Shown here piece after piece: positions 37,338 through 46,677 of a stretch of DNA of 64,000 bases. The position numbers were made by a program, and so were the translations under genes. Origin of the DNA: Nocardia pseudobrasiliensis NBRC 108224 (GTDB lineage Bacteria; Actinomycetota; Actinomycetes; Mycobacteriales; Mycobacteriaceae). The stretch spans positions 434,001 to 498,000 of the forward strand of contig NZ_BDBS01000002.1 of assembly GCF_001613105.1 (NCBI RefSeq). The letters are read 5' to 3'. The notes under the pieces were generated by a model. The model was not told where the DNA came from and did no database searches. It saw nothing but the letters and a program-made list of their open reading frames with translations. Each line of letters starts with the position of its first letter. The stretch's first letter is position 1.

Positions 37338-38849
37338 ATGAGCGCGCCCACCGTGGACTTGATGGACTACGCCGATGTCATCGACAAGTACGAGCCGGTG
37401 CTCGGCTTGGAGGTGCATGTCGAACTCGGCACGCGGACCAAGATGTTCTGCGGCTGCCCGACCACGTTCGGGGCCGAGCCCAATACCCAGGTGTGCCCGG
37501 TGTGTCTGGGCCTGCCGGGTTCGCTGCCGGTGGTGAACCAGCGGGGCGTGGAGGCGGCCATCCGCATCGGCCTGGCGCTCAACTGCTCGATCACCCCGTG
37601 GGGCCGGTTCGCGCGCAAGAACTACTTCTACCCGGATCAGCCGAAGAACTATCAGATCAGCCAGTACGACGAGCCGATCGCACACGACGGTCACCTCGAC
37701 GTCCTGCTCGACGACGGCAGCACCTTCCGGGTCGAGATCGAGCGCGCGCACATGGAGGAGGACACCGGTAAGTCGACCCATGTGGGCGGGTCGACCGGCC
37801 GCATCCACGGCGCCAGTCACTCACTGCTGGACTACAACCGCGCGGGTGTGCCGCTCATCGAGATCGTCACCAAGCCGATCACCGGCGCGGGCGAGCGCGC
37901 GCCCGAGGTGGCCCGTGCGTATGTCACCGCGCTGCGCGATCTGCTGAAGTCGCTCGACGTATCGGATGTGAAGATGGAGCAGGGCTCGCTGCGCTGCGAC
38001 GCCAATGTCTCGCTGATGCCCAAGGGCGCCAAGGAATTCGGCACCCGCACCGAAACCAAGAACGTCAACTCGCTGCGCAGCATCGAGGTCGCGGTGCGCT
38101 ACGAGATGCGCCGCCAGGCCGCGGTGCTGTCCACCGGCGGCATCGTGACCATGGAGACCCGCCACTTCCACGAGACCGACGGCTCCACCTCCGCGGGCCG
38201 CCTCAAGGAGTCCGCCGAGGATTACCGCTACTTCCCGGAGCCCGACCTCGAGCCGATCGCCCCGGACCCGGCCTGGGTCGAGGAACTGCGCGGCACGATC
38301 CCGGAGTACCCCTGGCTGCGCCGCGCGCGCATCCAGGCCGAATGGAGTCTGTCCGACGAGGTGTTCCGCGATCTGATCAACGCCGGCGCGCTGGACCTGA
38401 TCATCGCGACCGTCGACGCGGGCACCTCGGTCGACGCGGCCCGCGCCTGGTGGGTCAACTACCTCACCGAAAAGGCCAAGGAGCGCGAGGTCTCCCTCGA
38501 GGAGCTGGCCATCACCCCCGCCCAGGTGGCCGAGGTCGTCGCCCTGGTCGACGCCAAGACCGTCAACAGCAAGGTGGCCCGTCAGGTCGTCGACTTCGTC
38601 CTCGCGGGCGAGGGCGACCCGAAGCAGATCGTCGAAACCAAGGGCCTGGGCATGGTTTCCGACGATTCGGCTCTGCAGACCGAGGTCGACAAGGCCCTCG
38701 CCGCCAATCCCGATATCGCCGACAAGATCCGCTCCGGCAAGGTCCAGGCCGCGGGCAAGATCGTCGGCGACGTCATGAAGGCCACCCGCGGCCAGGCCGA
38801 CGCCGCCCGCGTCCGCGAACTGGTCCTCACCGCCTGCGGGGTCGCCTGA
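37338..38849 (+). CDS. gatB: Asp-tRNA(Asn)/Glu-tRNA(Gln) amidotransferase subunit B
   Basis: The 503-residue tRNA-binding kinase subunit of GatCAB activates the misacylated aminoacyl group. Motifs: [12 protein letters not shown] at the start, [21 protein letters not shown] with a zinc-site cysteine set, [10 protein letters not shown] for [17 protein letters not shown], and the C-terminal YqeY-like tail domain (about 410-503). It lies away from gatCA, as in M. tuberculosis, with pfkA and accessory genes in between. It converges on the HTH-ricin gene with only 4 bp between stops. Confidence 0.96.
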   Translation: MSAPTVDLMDYADVIDKYEPVLGLEVHVELGTRTKMFCGCPTTFGAEPNTQVCPVCLGLPGSLPVVNQRGVEAAIRIGLALNCSITPWGRFARKNYFYPDQPKNYQISQYDEPIAHDGHLDVLLDDGSTFRVEIERAHMEEDTGKSTHVGGSTGRIHGASHSLLDYNRAGVPLIEIVTKPITGAGERAPEVARAYVTALRDLLKSLDVSDVKMEQGSLRCDANVSLMPKGAKEFGTRTETKNVNSLRSIEVAVRYEMRRQAAVLSTGGIVTMETRHFHETDGSTSAGRLKESAEDYRYFPEPDLEPIAPDPAWVEELRGTIPEYPWLRRARIQAEWSLSDEVFRDLINAGALDLIIATVDAGTSVDAARAWWVNYLTEKAKEREVSLEELAITPAQVAEVVALVDAKTVNSKVARQVVDFVLAGEGDPKQIVETKGLGMVSDDSALQTEVDKALAANPDIADKIRSGKVQAAGKIVGDVMKATRGQADAARVRELVLTACGVA

Positions 38850-38853
38850 CGGT

Positions 38854-39855
38854 TCATCCGGGCGGGATCAGCTCGATCAGGAACTCCTGATCCCGCGCAC
38901 CGGAACAGCGGCCCTGAACGATCTCCGCGTTCTCGACGGTGTCCTGGTCGCGCAGCGCCAGGCATTCGTCGGTGGCGTCGGGACGGATGCGGAAGCGCCC
39001 CGCGTGCGGCGGCCCGACCGGTTCGATCCGGAAGCGCTGTGCCGGATCGTCTTCCGCGCAGTCGTCGCGGGGTTCGATCAGGTCGCGGCCGGGTCCGTCG
39101 AGCAGGACGGTCAGACAGCCGATGCCGTATTTCGGGTGGTGCCACTGAATCTGGACGTTCGCGTGGTCGAGCGGCCGGATGTACACATGCGGCAGTGTCG
39201 ACTGATCGCAGGGACGTTGGACCGCGACGGCGGTGCCGTACCGCTGGGTGCGATCTCGCCCCTCGGTGACACACAGCTCCGGGGTGCGCGCGGGCTGGAT
39301 TCGCGCCCAGCTGCCCACGGCGAGCAGGCGTAGTCCCGGAACGGGATCCGGGATGGGAGCATTCGACGAACGATCCAGACCGGACATCGCGCCCAGCGTT
39401 CCCGCGACGCCCGCGCCCACGCCAGCGACCAATGTGATCGAGCGACGCTGCCATGTCGAATGTCGGCGCTGCGACGTAACCGGCGGCGCGACAACGGGTT
39501 CGGCGGCTTCGGGTGCGGTGGCGCCATCGGTCTGCGACTCCTGGCCCACCGCGATGCGCCGACGCGCGTCGAGCCAGCGGTTCACCTCGTCCTCGTCGAG
39601 TCCGCAGGCGCGCGTGAACGCGCCCACGAACGGCTCACGCGGTAGCGTGGCGCGCCCGAGCGTGGTCGCGATAGTGCTGGACGGCAGGACGTTTCCGTCC
39701 GCCGCCGCCTTGCCCTCCAACTGCCGGTAGGTCAGCCCGCACCAGGTGCGCAGCCCGCGCAGCGCCGCGACGAAACTTGTCACGGAGTCGATCTCGTTCG
39801 GCTCCGGTGCCCCCGCACGCCGGGAGCCCCGGCGGCTTTCCTCCCCTCGCCCCAT
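38854..39855 (-). CDS. Membrane-anchored XRE-type HTH protein with ricin-like ectodomain
   Basis: The 333-residue protein has a cytoplasmic HTH of the XRE type (about 26-100; FVAALRGLRTWCGLTYRQLEGKA, SSTIATTLGRATLPREPFVGAFTRACGL). One membrane helix follows (about 138-158), then an extracellular part (160-333) with about six cysteines. The ectodomain repeats a beta-trefoil-like pattern, GTAVAVQRPCDQSTLPHVYI and AEIVQGRCSGARDQEF. It looks like a one-component transmembrane regulator that could bind glycans outside and DNA inside. It is divergent from a secreted ricin-type lectin, with a long inverted repeat between. Confidence 0.8.
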   Translation of the reverse strand: MGRGEESRRGSRRAGAPEPNEIDSVTSFVAALRGLRTWCGLTYRQLEGKAAADGNVLPSSTIATTLGRATLPREPFVGAFTRACGLDEDEVNRWLDARRRIAVGQESQTDGATAPEAAEPVVAPPVTSQRRHSTWQRRSITLVAGVGAGVAGTLGAMSGLDRSSNAPIPDPVPGLRLLAVGSWARIQPARTPELCVTEGRDRTQRYGTAVAVQRPCDQSTLPHVYIRPLDHANVQIQWHHPKYGIGCLTVLLDGPGRDLIEPRDDCAEDDPAQRFRIEPVGPPHAGRFRIRPDATDECLALRDQDTVENAEIVQGRCSGARDQEFLIELIPPG

Positions 39856-39956
39856 GGTCCAAGCATGGCCGATCGCCGCGTTCGTCGGAGGTTGGTTGGC
39901 AGAGATCTTGTGCCGCAACGGATTCGAGATAGGGGTAGCTGACTGGGCGTTCGCGC

Positions 39957-39996
39957 GTTCGGATGCGTTCGTGTCGTGTTCCGAACACATCCGAAC
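39957..39996. promoter_or_regulatory. 15-bp-arm inverted repeat between the HTH-ricin and lectin genes
   Basis: GTTCGGATGCGTTCG (39957-39971) and CGAACACATCCGAAC (39982-39996) are complementary except at one position, with a 10-base spacer. The centre lies about 120 bases from the HTH-gene start and 107 from the lectin start. A dyad this long suggests a dimeric regulator, most simply the adjacent HTH protein, controlling both genes. Confidence 0.65.
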
Positions 39997-40083
39997 AGCG
40001 GGAAACCTTGTCGCCGCCGCGGGCCGACCCGAGGCTGAAGGCGGCCCACTCGAGGCCGTCCGGATCTCGGAAAGGAAATACCA

Positions 40084-40599
40084 GTGTTCAGTAAGTTGTC
40101 CGGCTTGGGCTTCGGCACAAGTCTTTTCGTCGCCGCGTGCGCGACCGTGCTGGTCGCGGGAACGGCGAATGCGGCGCCCATGCCCGATGGAAACGTGACG
40201 TGGAGAAACGTCGATGTGAACCAGTACCTGGACGTCGCCGGGAACAGCCACAGCAACGGCGCGTGGGTGATCACCTACAAGAAGACCGGGGGCAAGAATC
40301 AGACCTGGCGCGATCACCGCCTGAGCAATGGCAATTTCCTGGAGCAGCCGCAGAACACCACCGACAGCAGCGGCAACTTCACGATGTGCCTGGACGCGTC
40401 CGGGGGCCGGGTCGACGCGGCCGTGATCCAGTGGCAGTGCAACGGCGGCAGCAATCAGCAGTGGAAAGAGGGAAAGTCCAACGGGCACTGGTATCTGCAG
40501 AACCAGGCGCACGGCCAGTACCTGCAGTCCGGCGGTACCAACGCCCAGGTCATCGTGCGCAGCGACTGCGATCCGTGCAACAGCCAGCTGTGGGACTGA
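40084..40599 (+). CDS. Secreted ricin B-type lectin domain protein
   Basis: The 171-residue precursor has a signal peptide with cleavage after ANA (residue 30). A beta-trefoil lectin domain fills the rest, with QxW-type repeats: WRNVDVNQYLDVAG, MCLDASGGRVDAAVIQWQCNGGSNQQW and YLQSGGTNAQVIVRSDCDPCNSQLW. No catalytic domain is attached, so it is a free carbohydrate-binding protein. GTG 40084 follows GGAAAGG within 10 bases. The lipoprotein gene starts 16 bp downstream, so they are likely one transcript. Confidence 0.85.
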   Translation: MFSKLSGLGFGTSLFVAACATVLVAGTANAAPMPDGNVTWRNVDVNQYLDVAGNSHSNGAWVITYKKTGGKNQTWRDHRLSNGNFLEQPQNTTDSSGNFTMCLDASGGRVDAAVIQWQCNGGSNQQWKEGKSNGHWYLQNQAHGQYLQSGGTNAQVIVRSDCDPCNSQLWD

Positions 40600-40615
40600 C
40601 GTAGGGATCCAGGAC

Positions 40616-41533
40616 ATGCGTACACCGTGGATTCGCCGTTGCGCATACCTCGGGCTGGGACTGGCGCTGAGTTCCGCGGTGGCCGTGTCCGGTTGCGGTG
40701 ACGAGCCCGAACGGCCCGTCACCGCACCCGTTTCGCAGATCCGCACCGCGGCCGATCTGCGCTATCCGCTCGAGTCCTATCAGCTGCCCGACTCGGAGAT
40801 GAGGACGATTCTGTCGGCGCGTCGTGTCCTGGAGATCCGGTGCATGCACCGCCTCGGATTCCGAGGCGACGATTTCGCCGGGCTCATCGCGGTCGACTAC
40901 AACGAAACGCCGAAGAACCAGCTGCTCGGCTTTCTCGACCCCGCCGCCGCACGCGCGAACGGCTATCACCAGCCGGGCGACCGTGCCTCGGCTGCCGACT
41001 CCGCCGAGCGCGATGTCGCGCGCGATCCGCGGGAGCGATCGGCCATGGCGGGCAGTGTGCCGACGGTGAACGACCGCCCGGTACCGCAGGGCGGGTGTTC
41101 CGGCGCGGCCCTGCGGGAATTGCAGGAGGGCGCGGGCGATCTACCGATTGATCCACGTCTGCTCGGCGCCGAGGCCCAACAACGTGCGCAACAGGACCCG
41201 CGCGTGGGTGACGCCATCGGGAACTGGCGCGCGTGTATGCGCAAGCGGGGCATGAAATTCGACGCCCCCTGGCTGGCCGAACAGGGCAACGGCGCCTGGC
41301 GTCGCGGCCGCGACGGCTGGTATCACACGGATCCGACCCGAGCCGAGAAGCTCACGGCCGCGGCCGACGCCGAATGCCGGGCCGGTACCAACCTGCTCGA
41401 CACCTGGGTCACGGTCCTGTCCGAGCACCAGAACCGGCTCATCGAACGGCACCGCGCCGAACTCGAGCAGGCGAAGCGGTGCGTGGTGCAATGGCTCGAC
41501 AACGCCGCCCGCGCGGTGCGCGAAGGGCCGTGA
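40616..41533 (+). CDS. Lipoprotein of unknown function
   Basis: The 305-residue lipoprotein has a lipobox ending at Cys27 (AVAVSGC) and a long soluble domain. It has six or seven further cysteines and several conserved-looking short motifs (CMHRLGFRGDDF, NWRACMRKRGMKFDAPW, RAEKLTAAADAECR). The pattern resembles a family of actinomycete exported proteins of unknown role, often near peptidoglycan- or lantibiotic-related genes. Here it follows the secreted lectin by 16 bp. Function not assigned. Confidence 0.8.
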   Translation: MRTPWIRRCAYLGLGLALSSAVAVSGCGDEPERPVTAPVSQIRTAADLRYPLESYQLPDSEMRTILSARRVLEIRCMHRLGFRGDDFAGLIAVDYNETPKNQLLGFLDPAAARANGYHQPGDRASAADSAERDVARDPRERSAMAGSVPTVNDRPVPQGGCSGAALRELQEGAGDLPIDPRLLGAEAQQRAQQDPRVGDAIGNWRACMRKRGMKFDAPWLAEQGNGAWRRGRDGWYHTDPTRAEKLTAAADAECRAGTNLLDTWVTVLSEHQNRLIERHRAELEQAKRCVVQWLDNAARAVREGP

Positions 41534-41543
41534 TCCGCTCGGA

Positions 41544-42677
41544 TCAGTCCGGTCCGCCGCCCGCTCCGCCCTTCGGCGGCGGAATGCGCACCACACGGTC
41601 GTCGAACGGGCCGGGCTTGCCACCCAGTTTGTTGGTGGTGCCGACCCAGACGAAACCGTCGGGGCCGAGGGACGCGCCATTGAGCGCGCCGTATTTGTCC
41701 TGCACGGCCATGGCGGGCGCGGTGGTGATGGCGTGGGTGGTCGGATCGGCGTCGGCGAAGGCGAGGGCCTTGGCATTGTTCATGGCGATCGCCACGCCGT
41801 CGACGGCTGCCGCGCAGCCCGCGACGCCCGGATGGTCGGGCCAGGTCCACGCCGTGCTCACCGTGCCGTCGGGGCCGACGCGCTGCAGCCGGTCCTCGGT
41901 GGCGGTGCGGTCGGTGAACCAGATGCTGTCCTTGTGATCCGGGCAGACGCCACCGGCGACGCCCACCCCGCTGGCGAGCACCTGCGGATTGGCATTGCCC
42001 GGGGCCGGATTATCGATGCGCAGCAGTTTGCCCGCCAGCGATCCGCGATCCGCCGCCGCGCCGGGATTTCCGGCATCGCCGGTCAGCACCAGCATCTGCG
42101 TCGGCGAGACGAAGTCGATCGCCCCGTGATTACCGGTGGGGCCCTTGGGAATTCCGGTCAGAATCGGTTTGGGCGCGCCGCCCGGCGCGATCCGGACCAC
42201 CCGATTGTCCGACGGCGTGGTGACATAGGCGTAGATCAACTGATCCTGGTTGTAGCTCGGCGACAATGTCACATCGCTGAGCCCGCCGTCACCGGCGGCA
42301 TCCACATCCACCCGCGCCACCTCGACCGGTTCGGGCTGCGGCTGATCCGGCGTCACGGCCGTCACCCGCAGAATCCGCCCGCTCACCCGCTCGGTGACCA
42401 GCCCCTGCTGCCCGTCCGGCAATACCGTCACCCCACCGGTGGTATCCAGGCATGTCGCCACCACCAGCGGATCCGGATCGATACACGGCCCGGTCGGCCG
42501 CGGCGCGGCCGACGGCGGCGTCTTCGGCGCCGAGGAGGGCCCCATCCCCTCGGGCTGAATGGTCGGCGCGGGGGTGAACGGTTTGGACGCCGAGTCGTCG
42601 AAGCTCGCACACCCGGCCAGCAGCCCGGCGCCGAGGGCAACGACCGACGCGACGCGACCGGCGACAACCAAATTCAT
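41544..42677 (-). CDS. lppZ: LppZ-like lipoprotein, PQQ/GSDH-type beta-propeller
   Basis: The 377-residue lipoprotein has a lipobox ending at Cys23 (GLLAGC), a Pro-rich linker, and a glucose/sorbosone dehydrogenase-like propeller (GLSDVTLSPSYNQDQLIYAYVT, NHGAIDF, LRIDNPAPGNANPQ). It corresponds in order and fold to M. tuberculosis lppZ (Rv3006). Actual dehydrogenase activity is unproven, and the PQQ site cannot be confirmed by eye. It is divergent from the DoxX gene. Confidence 0.88.
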   Translation of the reverse strand: MNLVVAGRVASVVALGAGLLAGCASFDDSASKPFTPAPTIQPEGMGPSSAPKTPPSAAPRPTGPCIDPDPLVVATCLDTTGGVTVLPDGQQGLVTERVSGRILRVTAVTPDQPQPEPVEVARVDVDAAGDGGLSDVTLSPSYNQDQLIYAYVTTPSDNRVVRIAPGGAPKPILTGIPKGPTGNHGAIDFVSPTQMLVLTGDAGNPGAAADRGSLAGKLLRIDNPAPGNANPQVLASGVGVAGGVCPDHKDSIWFTDRTATEDRLQRVGPDGTVSTAWTWPDHPGVAGCAAAVDGVAIAMNNAKALAFADADPTTHAITTAPAMAVQDKYGALNGASLGPDGFVWVGTTNKLGGKPGPFDDRVVRIPPPKGGAGGGPD

Positions 42678-42816
42678 GCTTCAGACGTTACCGTCCCCAC
42701 TCCCATTCCCGGCCCCACCACCCTCGTCCCCACCCACCACCTCCGGGCGCGCCCTTCGCCCGGACACGCCGTCGGTACACGGCACGAACGCGCTCGCCGC
42801 GTCATACTCTGAGCCC

Positions 42817-43599
42817 GTGACCGACAAGCCGAACGAAAAGCCGGAGGGCGCCAACTCCGGTCAGACGGCCACCAGCCCCTACGACAACCCGACCGGGGAA
42901 TTGCCCGTGGTGCAGGGATCGCCCATACCGCGCACCGACGACGAACTCGGCCTGGAGCCAGAGGTTCCCGCCGTCGGCGAGCCGGATACCGCGGCCGCGC
43001 CCACCTACGCCTTCGCCACCATCCCCCCGGTACCGACGGCCTCGGGCGATACCGCCCGGCTCCGCCGCCGCGGCGAATATCAGCGGGGCACAACGGATCT
43101 GGGCCTGCTGGCATTACGCCTGGTCGTCGGTCTCACCTTCCTGTACCACGGCCTGCAGAAACTGGCGGGCTGGTTCCACGGTCCGGGCTTGGACGGCACC
43201 CGCGACATGCTCGAGCAGGGCGGCTGGAAGCACGGCGAACTGTCCAGCGCCATGCTCACCGTCGCCGAGGTCGGCGGCGGCGTCCTGATCGTGCTCGGCC
43301 TGGCCACCCCGCTGGCCGCCGGCGCGGTCCTCGCCTCGATCACCGACGCCTGGCTCTGGAAACAGGGCATGGCCCCCGGATTCCAATACAAGACCGTCGA
43401 ATTGGAATCCATCCTGATCGCACTGTCGGCCACCCTGATCCTCACCGGCCCGGGTCGCCTGTCCTTCGATCGCAACCGCGGCTGGGCGGTCCGCCCGGCG
43501 TGGGGCTCGGCGGCGGTGCTGGTCCTGGCCTTCCTGGCCGCCGCGGGTTCCTGGGTCTACCTGCACGGCGGCAATCCGTTCGACGGCTTCATCGGCTGA
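42817..43599 (+). CDS. DoxX-family membrane protein (Rv3005c-type, MRC component)
   Basis: The 260-residue protein has a long acidic/Pro-rich cytoplasmic N-terminus (1-100), then a DoxX domain with four helices (RLVVGLTFLYHGLQKLAGWF, AEVGGGVLIVLGLATPLAAGAVLASI and two more to about 250). Its mycobacterial counterpart Rv3005c joins SodA and the thiosulfate sulfurtransferase SseA in a membrane redox complex against oxidative stress. No sodA or sseA gene is in this window. GTG 42817 is the start. It converges on ilvD with a shared hairpin between them. Confidence 0.88.
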   Translation: MTDKPNEKPEGANSGQTATSPYDNPTGELPVVQGSPIPRTDDELGLEPEVPAVGEPDTAAAPTYAFATIPPVPTASGDTARLRRRGEYQRGTTDLGLLALRLVVGLTFLYHGLQKLAGWFHGPGLDGTRDMLEQGGWKHGELSSAMLTVAEVGGGVLIVLGLATPLAAGAVLASITDAWLWKQGMAPGFQYKTVELESILIALSATLILTGPGRLSFDRNRGWAVRPAWGSAAVLVLAFLAAAGSWVYLHGGNPFDGFIG

Positions 43600-43605
43600 A
43601 TACGA

Positions 43606-43640
43606 CGAAGGCCGGAATCCATTGCGAATTCCGGCCTTCG
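43606..43640. terminator. Bidirectional terminator between the DoxX gene and ilvD
   Basis: CGAAGGCCGGAAT (43606-43618) and ATTCCGGCCTTCG (43628-43640) make a perfect 13-bp stem with a 9-base loop in the 51-bp gap between convergent genes, 6 bases from the DoxX stop and 10 from the ilvD stop. Confidence 0.7.
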
Positions 43641-43650
43641 AATGCCTCAC

Positions 43651-45492
43651 CTACGGCACGCGGCGCACCGCGCCCTTGTCCGCCGAGGTCGCCAATGCCG
43701 CATATGCGCGCAATGCCGTGGTGACCTGACGATCCCGATGCGCGGGCTGCCAAGGCCGTTCGGACGCTTCCATTTTCGCCCGCCGCTCGGCGAGAACCTC
43801 ATCGGCGACCAGCAATTCGAGCGCCCGGGTATGCACATCCACCCGGATGCGATCACCGTTCTCGATCAGCCCGATGGTGCCACCGCTGGCCGCCTCGGGG
43901 GAGATGTGACCGATCGACAGCCCGGACGTACCACCGGAGAACCGGCCGTCGGTGATCAGCGCGCACACCTTGCCCAGACCCGCGCCCTTGAGGAATGCGG
44001 TGGGATGCAGCATCTCCTGCATACCCGGACCGCCCGAAGGACCCTCGTAGCGAACCACGACCACATCTCCGGCCTTGATCTCCTTGCCCAGGATCTTCGA
44101 GACCGCCTCCTCCTGCGATTCGACCACCACGGCCGGTCCCTCGAAGGTGAACAGATCCTCATCGATACCCGCGGTCTTCAGAATCGCCCCGTCCGGTGCG
44201 ATATTGCCGCGCAGCACACACAACCCGCCCTCGACGGTGTAGGCGTGCTCGAGATCGCGGATACAACCGGATTCTGCATCGGTGTCCAGCGACGACCACC
44301 TGTTCTCGGTCGAGAACGGCTCGGTCGTGCGCACCCCGCCCGGCGCGGCGTGGAACAGCTCGATCGCCTCGTCGGAAGCCTTGCCGGAACGGATGTCCCA
44401 GGTGTCGAGCCATTCGTCGAAGCTGCGGGTGTGCACGGTGCTGACATCGGTCTCCAGCAGACCCGCACGACGCAGCTCGCCCAGGATGGCGGGAATGCCA
44501 CCGGCGCGGTGCACATCCTCCATGTGATAGTCGGAGTTCGGCGAGACCTTCGACAGACACGGCACGCGCCGGGAGATCTCATCGATGGTCTCGAGGGAGA
44601 AGTCGATCTCACCCTCCTGTGCCGCGGCGAGCGTGTGCAGCACGGTGTTGGTCGAGCCGCCCATCGCCACATCCAGCGCCATCGCATTGCGGAAGGCCTT
44701 CTCGTTGGCGATATTCCGCGGCAGCACCGAGGCGTCGTCCTCGCGGTACCAGCGATTGGCGATCTCCACGATCGTGGTGCCCGCGCGCTCGAACAGCGCG
44801 CGCCGCGCGGCGTGGGTGGCCAGGGTGGAACCATTGCCCGGCAGCGCCAGACCCAGCGCCTCGGTGAGGCAGTTCATCGAATTCGCGGTGAACATGCCCG
44901 AACACGAACCACAGGTCGGGCACGCGCTGCGCTCGACCTCGCTCAGCCCTTCATCGCTGACCTGGCTCGACGCACTGGCCGAGATCGCGGTGATCAGATC
45001 GGTGGGCGCCTGCGCGACACCGCCGACCACGACCGCCTTACCGGCCTCCATCGGCCCGCCGGAGACGAACACGACCGGAATGTTGAGCCGCATCGCGGCA
45101 TTGAGCATGCCCGGGGTGATCTTGTCGCAGTTGGAGATGCACACCAGTGCGTCGGCGGTGTGCGCATTGGCCATGTACTCCACCGAATCGGCGATGATCT
45201 CGCGGCTGGGCAGCGAGTACAGCATGCCACCGTGGCCCATGGCGATACCGTCGTCGACGGCGATGGTGTGGAACTCCCGCGGCACCCCGCCCGCGGCCCG
45301 CACCGCCGCGGCCACGATCTCGCCGACGTCCTTCAGATGCACATGTCCCGGAACGAACTGGGTGTAGGAGTTCGCAATGGCGACAATCGGTTTACCGAAA
45401 TCGGAATCGGTGAGCCCGGTGGCCCGCCAGAGAGCGCGGGCGCCCGCGGCATTGCGTCCGGCGGTCGTGGTGCGTGAACGAAGCGGTGGCAT
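43651..45492 (-). CDS. ilvD: Dihydroxy-acid dehydratase
   Basis: The 613-residue Fe-S enzyme converts dihydroxy-isovalerate/methylvalerate to the keto acids of valine and isoleucine synthesis. Cluster ligands: Cys122 in [11 protein letters not shown] and the CPTCGSC motif at 191-197. Length fits the long IlvD form. It is the third step of the pathway, after IlvBN and IlvC encoded nearby, but it lies on the other strand with cfp6 between. In M. tuberculosis I recall ilvD at a distant locus (Rv0189c), so its placement here differs. Confidence 0.95.
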   Translation of the reverse strand: MPPLRSRTTTAGRNAAGARALWRATGLTDSDFGKPIVAIANSYTQFVPGHVHLKDVGEIVAAAVRAAGGVPREFHTIAVDDGIAMGHGGMLYSLPSREIIADSVEYMANAHTADALVCISNCDKITPGMLNAAMRLNIPVVFVSGGPMEAGKAVVVGGVAQAPTDLITAISASASSQVSDEGLSEVERSACPTCGSCSGMFTANSMNCLTEALGLALPGNGSTLATHAARRALFERAGTTIVEIANRWYREDDASVLPRNIANEKAFRNAMALDVAMGGSTNTVLHTLAAAQEGEIDFSLETIDEISRRVPCLSKVSPNSDYHMEDVHRAGGIPAILGELRRAGLLETDVSTVHTRSFDEWLDTWDIRSGKASDEAIELFHAAPGGVRTTEPFSTENRWSSLDTDAESGCIRDLEHAYTVEGGLCVLRGNIAPDGAILKTAGIDEDLFTFEGPAVVVESQEEAVSKILGKEIKAGDVVVVRYEGPSGGPGMQEMLHPTAFLKGAGLGKVCALITDGRFSGGTSGLSIGHISPEAASGGTIGLIENGDRIRVDVHTRALELLVADEVLAERRAKMEASERPWQPAHRDRQVTTALRAYAALATSADKGAVRRVP

Positions 45493-45719
45493 GGGTTTGG
45501 GTCCTCGTGTGGTCGGCTCGGGGCCGTCGGCTCGCCTGGCGTCGTCGGGGCTGATCGGCGACTACCGCAAGATCACGGCGGCTACTCAACGTTACTCCCG
45601 CGACGATGACGGCGAATGCGCCGGTGGGCGGCTCGCCGAGCGGGGGAGTGGACTCGCGGTAACGAGGTAAGCGTCGCAACCGCCGAAGTTGTTCCCGGCG
45701 GCCACGTATGTGTTTCAGC

Positions 45720-46391
45720 CTACTGCGCGTCGGTCTCGGACTTCTCCGACTTTTCCGCCGCGCTACCGGTCGGATCCGATCCGCCCTCGGTCTTCTCCTG
45801 CGCGGCCTTCTCTCGGTCGGGCTCCGCGTCGGCCTTGTCCTGCGTGGCCTTGTCCCGTTCGGCCTCCGCCTCGGCCTTCTTCTGCGCGGCGCTTTCCCGT
45901 TCGGCCTGCGCCTCGGCCCGCTCCCGCGCGGCTTTCTCCCGCTCGGCGTCCTCAGCCTCGGTGAAAAGGTCCGGGATCCGCCCGTTGGACGCCTCGATCA
46001 GCAGCCGCAGCCGGTCGTACGCCACGGCGGGCAGCGCCACTTCGGAGTCGTCGGCCAGATGCGCCCGCACGAACCCCCGCTTGGGGATCCGCAGGCCCTT
46101 GATCTGATCCCAGTCCACATGCCGTGATCCGAAGACCGTCCGCAGATCCAGACCGGCCGCCGACACCGTGGTCCGCGTCCGCTCGACCCACACCGCGATC
46201 GCGATCGGAATCACGAACAGCACCCACAGCACCTGCGGCCATCCGAAGAAGGCGAACATCACGCAGAACAGCAGGACGAACACTCCGAGATGGCCGAGTC
46301 GGGAGATCCTGATCACCCGACCCGTATCGGATCCGGTGTCGGGCGTATGGGACGATCGAGCAGGTGGCACGGACCGATGCGGCGATGGCAT
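45720..46391 (-). CDS. cfp6: CFP6-type PH-domain membrane protein with charged C-terminal extension
   Basis: Residues 28-75 hold two membrane segments (LGHLGVFVLLFCVMFAFFGWP...). A bacterial PH-like domain follows (TVSAAGLDLRTVFGSRHVDWDQIKGLRIPKRGFVRAHLADDSEVALPAV). This matches M. tuberculosis CFP6 (Rv3004) in position and sequence. Unlike that short protein, this one continues with about 80 residues of Ala/Glu/Lys/Arg heptad-like repeats (EREKAARERAEAQAER and similar), a likely coiled coil. Divergent from ilvB. Confidence 0.85.
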   Translation of the reverse strand: MPSPHRSVPPARSSHTPDTGSDTGRVIRISRLGHLGVFVLLFCVMFAFFGWPQVLWVLFVIPIAIAVWVERTRTTVSAAGLDLRTVFGSRHVDWDQIKGLRIPKRGFVRAHLADDSEVALPAVAYDRLRLLIEASNGRIPDLFTEAEDAEREKAARERAEAQAERESAAQKKAEAEAERDKATQDKADAEPDREKAAQEKTEGGSDPTGSAAEKSEKSETDAQ

Positions 46392-46469
46392 ACATCCATC
46401 CTCGCATCACGGTAGACATACCCATGAAACCGCCCCGTCTCACATGATGGGACCCAAATGTCAAAATAT

Positions 46470-46499
46470 TTGACGGATCGGTTCTCGCGCACTTACCGT
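46470..46499 (+). promoter_or_regulatory. Candidate ilvBNC promoter
   Basis: TTGACG (46470-46475) and TACCGT (46494-46499) with an 18-base spacer. Transcription would begin about 46505-46507, right at the GTG of the leader peptide, so the leader may be translated without a 5' untranslated region, as is common in actinobacteria. Confidence 0.5.
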
Positions 46500-46506
46500 C
46501 GTCCGC

Positions 46507-46554
46507 GTGAATCGAATCGAGCTTCTCGTAATCGGCCGGCGCGTCCAGCGCTGA
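46507..46554 (+). CDS. ilvB leader peptide (branched-chain attenuator)
   Basis: GTG 46507 to TGA 46552-46554 encodes 15 residues, MNRIELLVIGRRVQR. Six are Ile, Leu or Val, and the run ILLVI-like segment uses CTT, GTA and ATC codons, of which CTT and GTA are uncommon in this GC-rich genome. No Shine-Dalgarno is visible; the start may be leaderless. Slow translation for want of charged tRNAs would favour an antiterminator and permit ilvB transcription. This is the arrangement known for ilvBNC in Corynebacterium and Streptomyces. Confidence 0.75.
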   Translation: MNRIELLVIGRRVQR

Positions 46555-46593
46555 GATCGGTCTACGACTCGAGCTCGCAGCTGCGACGCGCCA

Positions 46594-46628
46594 CCCTCGA
46601 TCAGCCTCTGGCTGTCGGGGGCTTTTTT
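46594..46628 (+). terminator. Attenuator terminator upstream of ilvB
   Basis: CCCTCGATCAGCC pairs with GGCTGTCGGGGG (one bulged T, one G-T pair, TCT loop), followed by TTTTTT at 46623-46628. It lies between the leader peptide and the ilvB start (46678). An alternative pairing of ATCGAG within the leader (46516-46521) with CTCGAT in the left arm (46596-46601) could act as an antiterminator. A TCGCAGCTGCGA palindrome at 46575-46586 lies between them. Confidence 0.75.
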
Positions 46629-46677
46629 GTGTTCAGGCAAGTTCTGTACTGGAACGACAAGCAGTAAGGAAAAGACG

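Noticed and set aside
39856..40746. Upstream extension of the HTH-ricin protein by about 300 codons
   Set aside because: The extension is antisense to the secreted lectin and its promoter region, and would run through the inverted repeat; HTH proteins of this type start close to MGRGEESR.
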